A stretch of 64,000 nucleotides of DNA from Pseudophaeobacter flagellatus (lineage in GTDB: Bacteria > Pseudomonadota > Alphaproteobacteria > Rhodobacterales > Rhodobacteraceae): the NCBI RefSeq assembly GCF_021228235.1, contig NZ_JAJQRG010000014.1, forward strand, positions 1-64,000. Direction: 5' to 3'. Of the stretch, positions 63,823-64,000 are shown in pieces (position 1 is the stretch's first letter; every line of letters starts with the position of its first letter). Below the pieces are notes generated by a model. The model did not search any database. It was not told where the DNA came from and was given only the letters and a program-made list of their open reading frames with translations. The position numbers and the translations under genes were made by a program.

Positions 63823-64000
63823 TCAGGCAACCTCTTCAAGGGAGCTGGCAAACTCCGTTTTTGGCCAATGAAACGAAAACGTAGCGCCACTTCCAAGCGT
63901 CGAGTCCAGGTAAATATCGTATCCGTGACGTTTGACCGCCTTTTTCACGATAGCTAACCCAATACCTGTGCTGTCAGGGTCGGTGCCTTTGCGCAGGGTT
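63823..64000 (-). CDS. C-terminal end of a sensor histidine kinase (partial, runs off window)
   Basis: The last ~58 codons of a kinase ATPase domain are visible. TGIGLAIVKKAVKRHG is the G2-box helix, and STLGSGATFSFHWP is the closing strand before a short tail ending EEVA. The stop codon at 63823-63825 is one base from the response regulator ATG, so the two are co-translated. The sensory part lies outside the window. Confidence 0.85.
   Translation of the reverse strand, partial: TLRKGTDPDSTGIGLAIVKKAVKRHGYDIYLDSTLGSGATFSFHWPKTEFASSLEEVA

Overview
The window looks like a chromosomal segment of an alphaproteobacterium of the Roseobacter group (Rhodobacteraceae; Phaeobacter, Leisingera and Ruegeria relatives are the closest fit I can suggest). 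The reasons are the high GC and codon bias, short HisG next to HisZ, a DUF1489 gene, a fused dimethylglycine-dehydrogenase/GcvT protein, monomeric isocitrate dehydrogenase, an xdhABC operon with a BMP-type nucleoside transporter, and hairpin-rich intergenic repeats of a kind I recall from this family. No rRNA, tRNA, CRISPR array, complete insertion sequence or prophage was seen.

Layout. 1-1550: a lower-GC islet with an intact HipB-like antitoxin, two palindromic operators and a broken hipA. 1554-4473: class II ribonucleotide reductase nrdJ, divergent from a DUF1489 gene, with two NrdR boxes exactly 31 bp apart between them. 4474-8137: a hairpin-rich repeat, then the hisS-hisZ-hisG operon. 8314-13038: an enoyl-CoA hydratase gene with a C8 tract that breaks its start, slyX, and dnaE. 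13474-22909: one long purine operon, xdhA-xdhB-xdhC followed by the ATPase, two permeases and the lipoprotein-type binding protein of a nucleoside ABC transporter. 23019-24618: an HlyD-family protein with a tiny membrane partner. 24791-27488: aldo/keto reductase, DauA-like D-amino-acid dehydrogenase and DUF938 methyltransferase, overlapping end to end. 27577-36344: an AhpD-like gene with an FNR-type site, the dimethylglycine dehydrogenase homologue, a small exported protein, a D-lactate dehydrogenase with a perfect palindromic operator, gamma-glutamyltransferase, a 2-hydroxyacid dehydrogenase and an SH3 protein.

36369-40138: an SbcCD/YhaNO-like ATPase and nuclease pair. 40283-43698: a GntR regulator and a TauABC/NMT1-type transporter. 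44058-46271: monomeric isocitrate dehydrogenase. 46405-49926: a chemoreceptor and a MocR-type regulator, the latter divergent from an exported alpha/beta hydrolase (50329-51645). 51978-54614: a small exported protein of unknown function followed by an M10 serralysin-like RTX protease built from 306-nt tandem repeats. 54726-58266: a DUF2339 membrane protein and a VOC protein. 58411-61150: a chemoreceptor with an amino-acid-type periplasmic binding protein directly upstream. 61696-64000: a sensor kinase with a FixL-like PAS domain, a single-domain response regulator, and the tail of a second kinase running off the window.

How the genes work together. The xdh-transporter operon would import purine compounds and oxidise hypoxanthine/xanthine to urate. 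The oxidoreductases at 24.8-35.6 kb suggest use of methylated amines, D-amino acids and hydroxy acids. The right end is mainly sensory: two chemoreceptors, a binding protein that may feed one of them, and a kinase/regulator cluster whose PAS domain carries the FixL haem-ligand histidine and distal arginine with the same 20-residue spacing. The points most worth following up are that PAS domain, the binding protein/chemoreceptor pair, the unknown small gene ahead of the RTX protease, the repeat inserted in frame in xdhB, and the C8 tract at the hydratase start.
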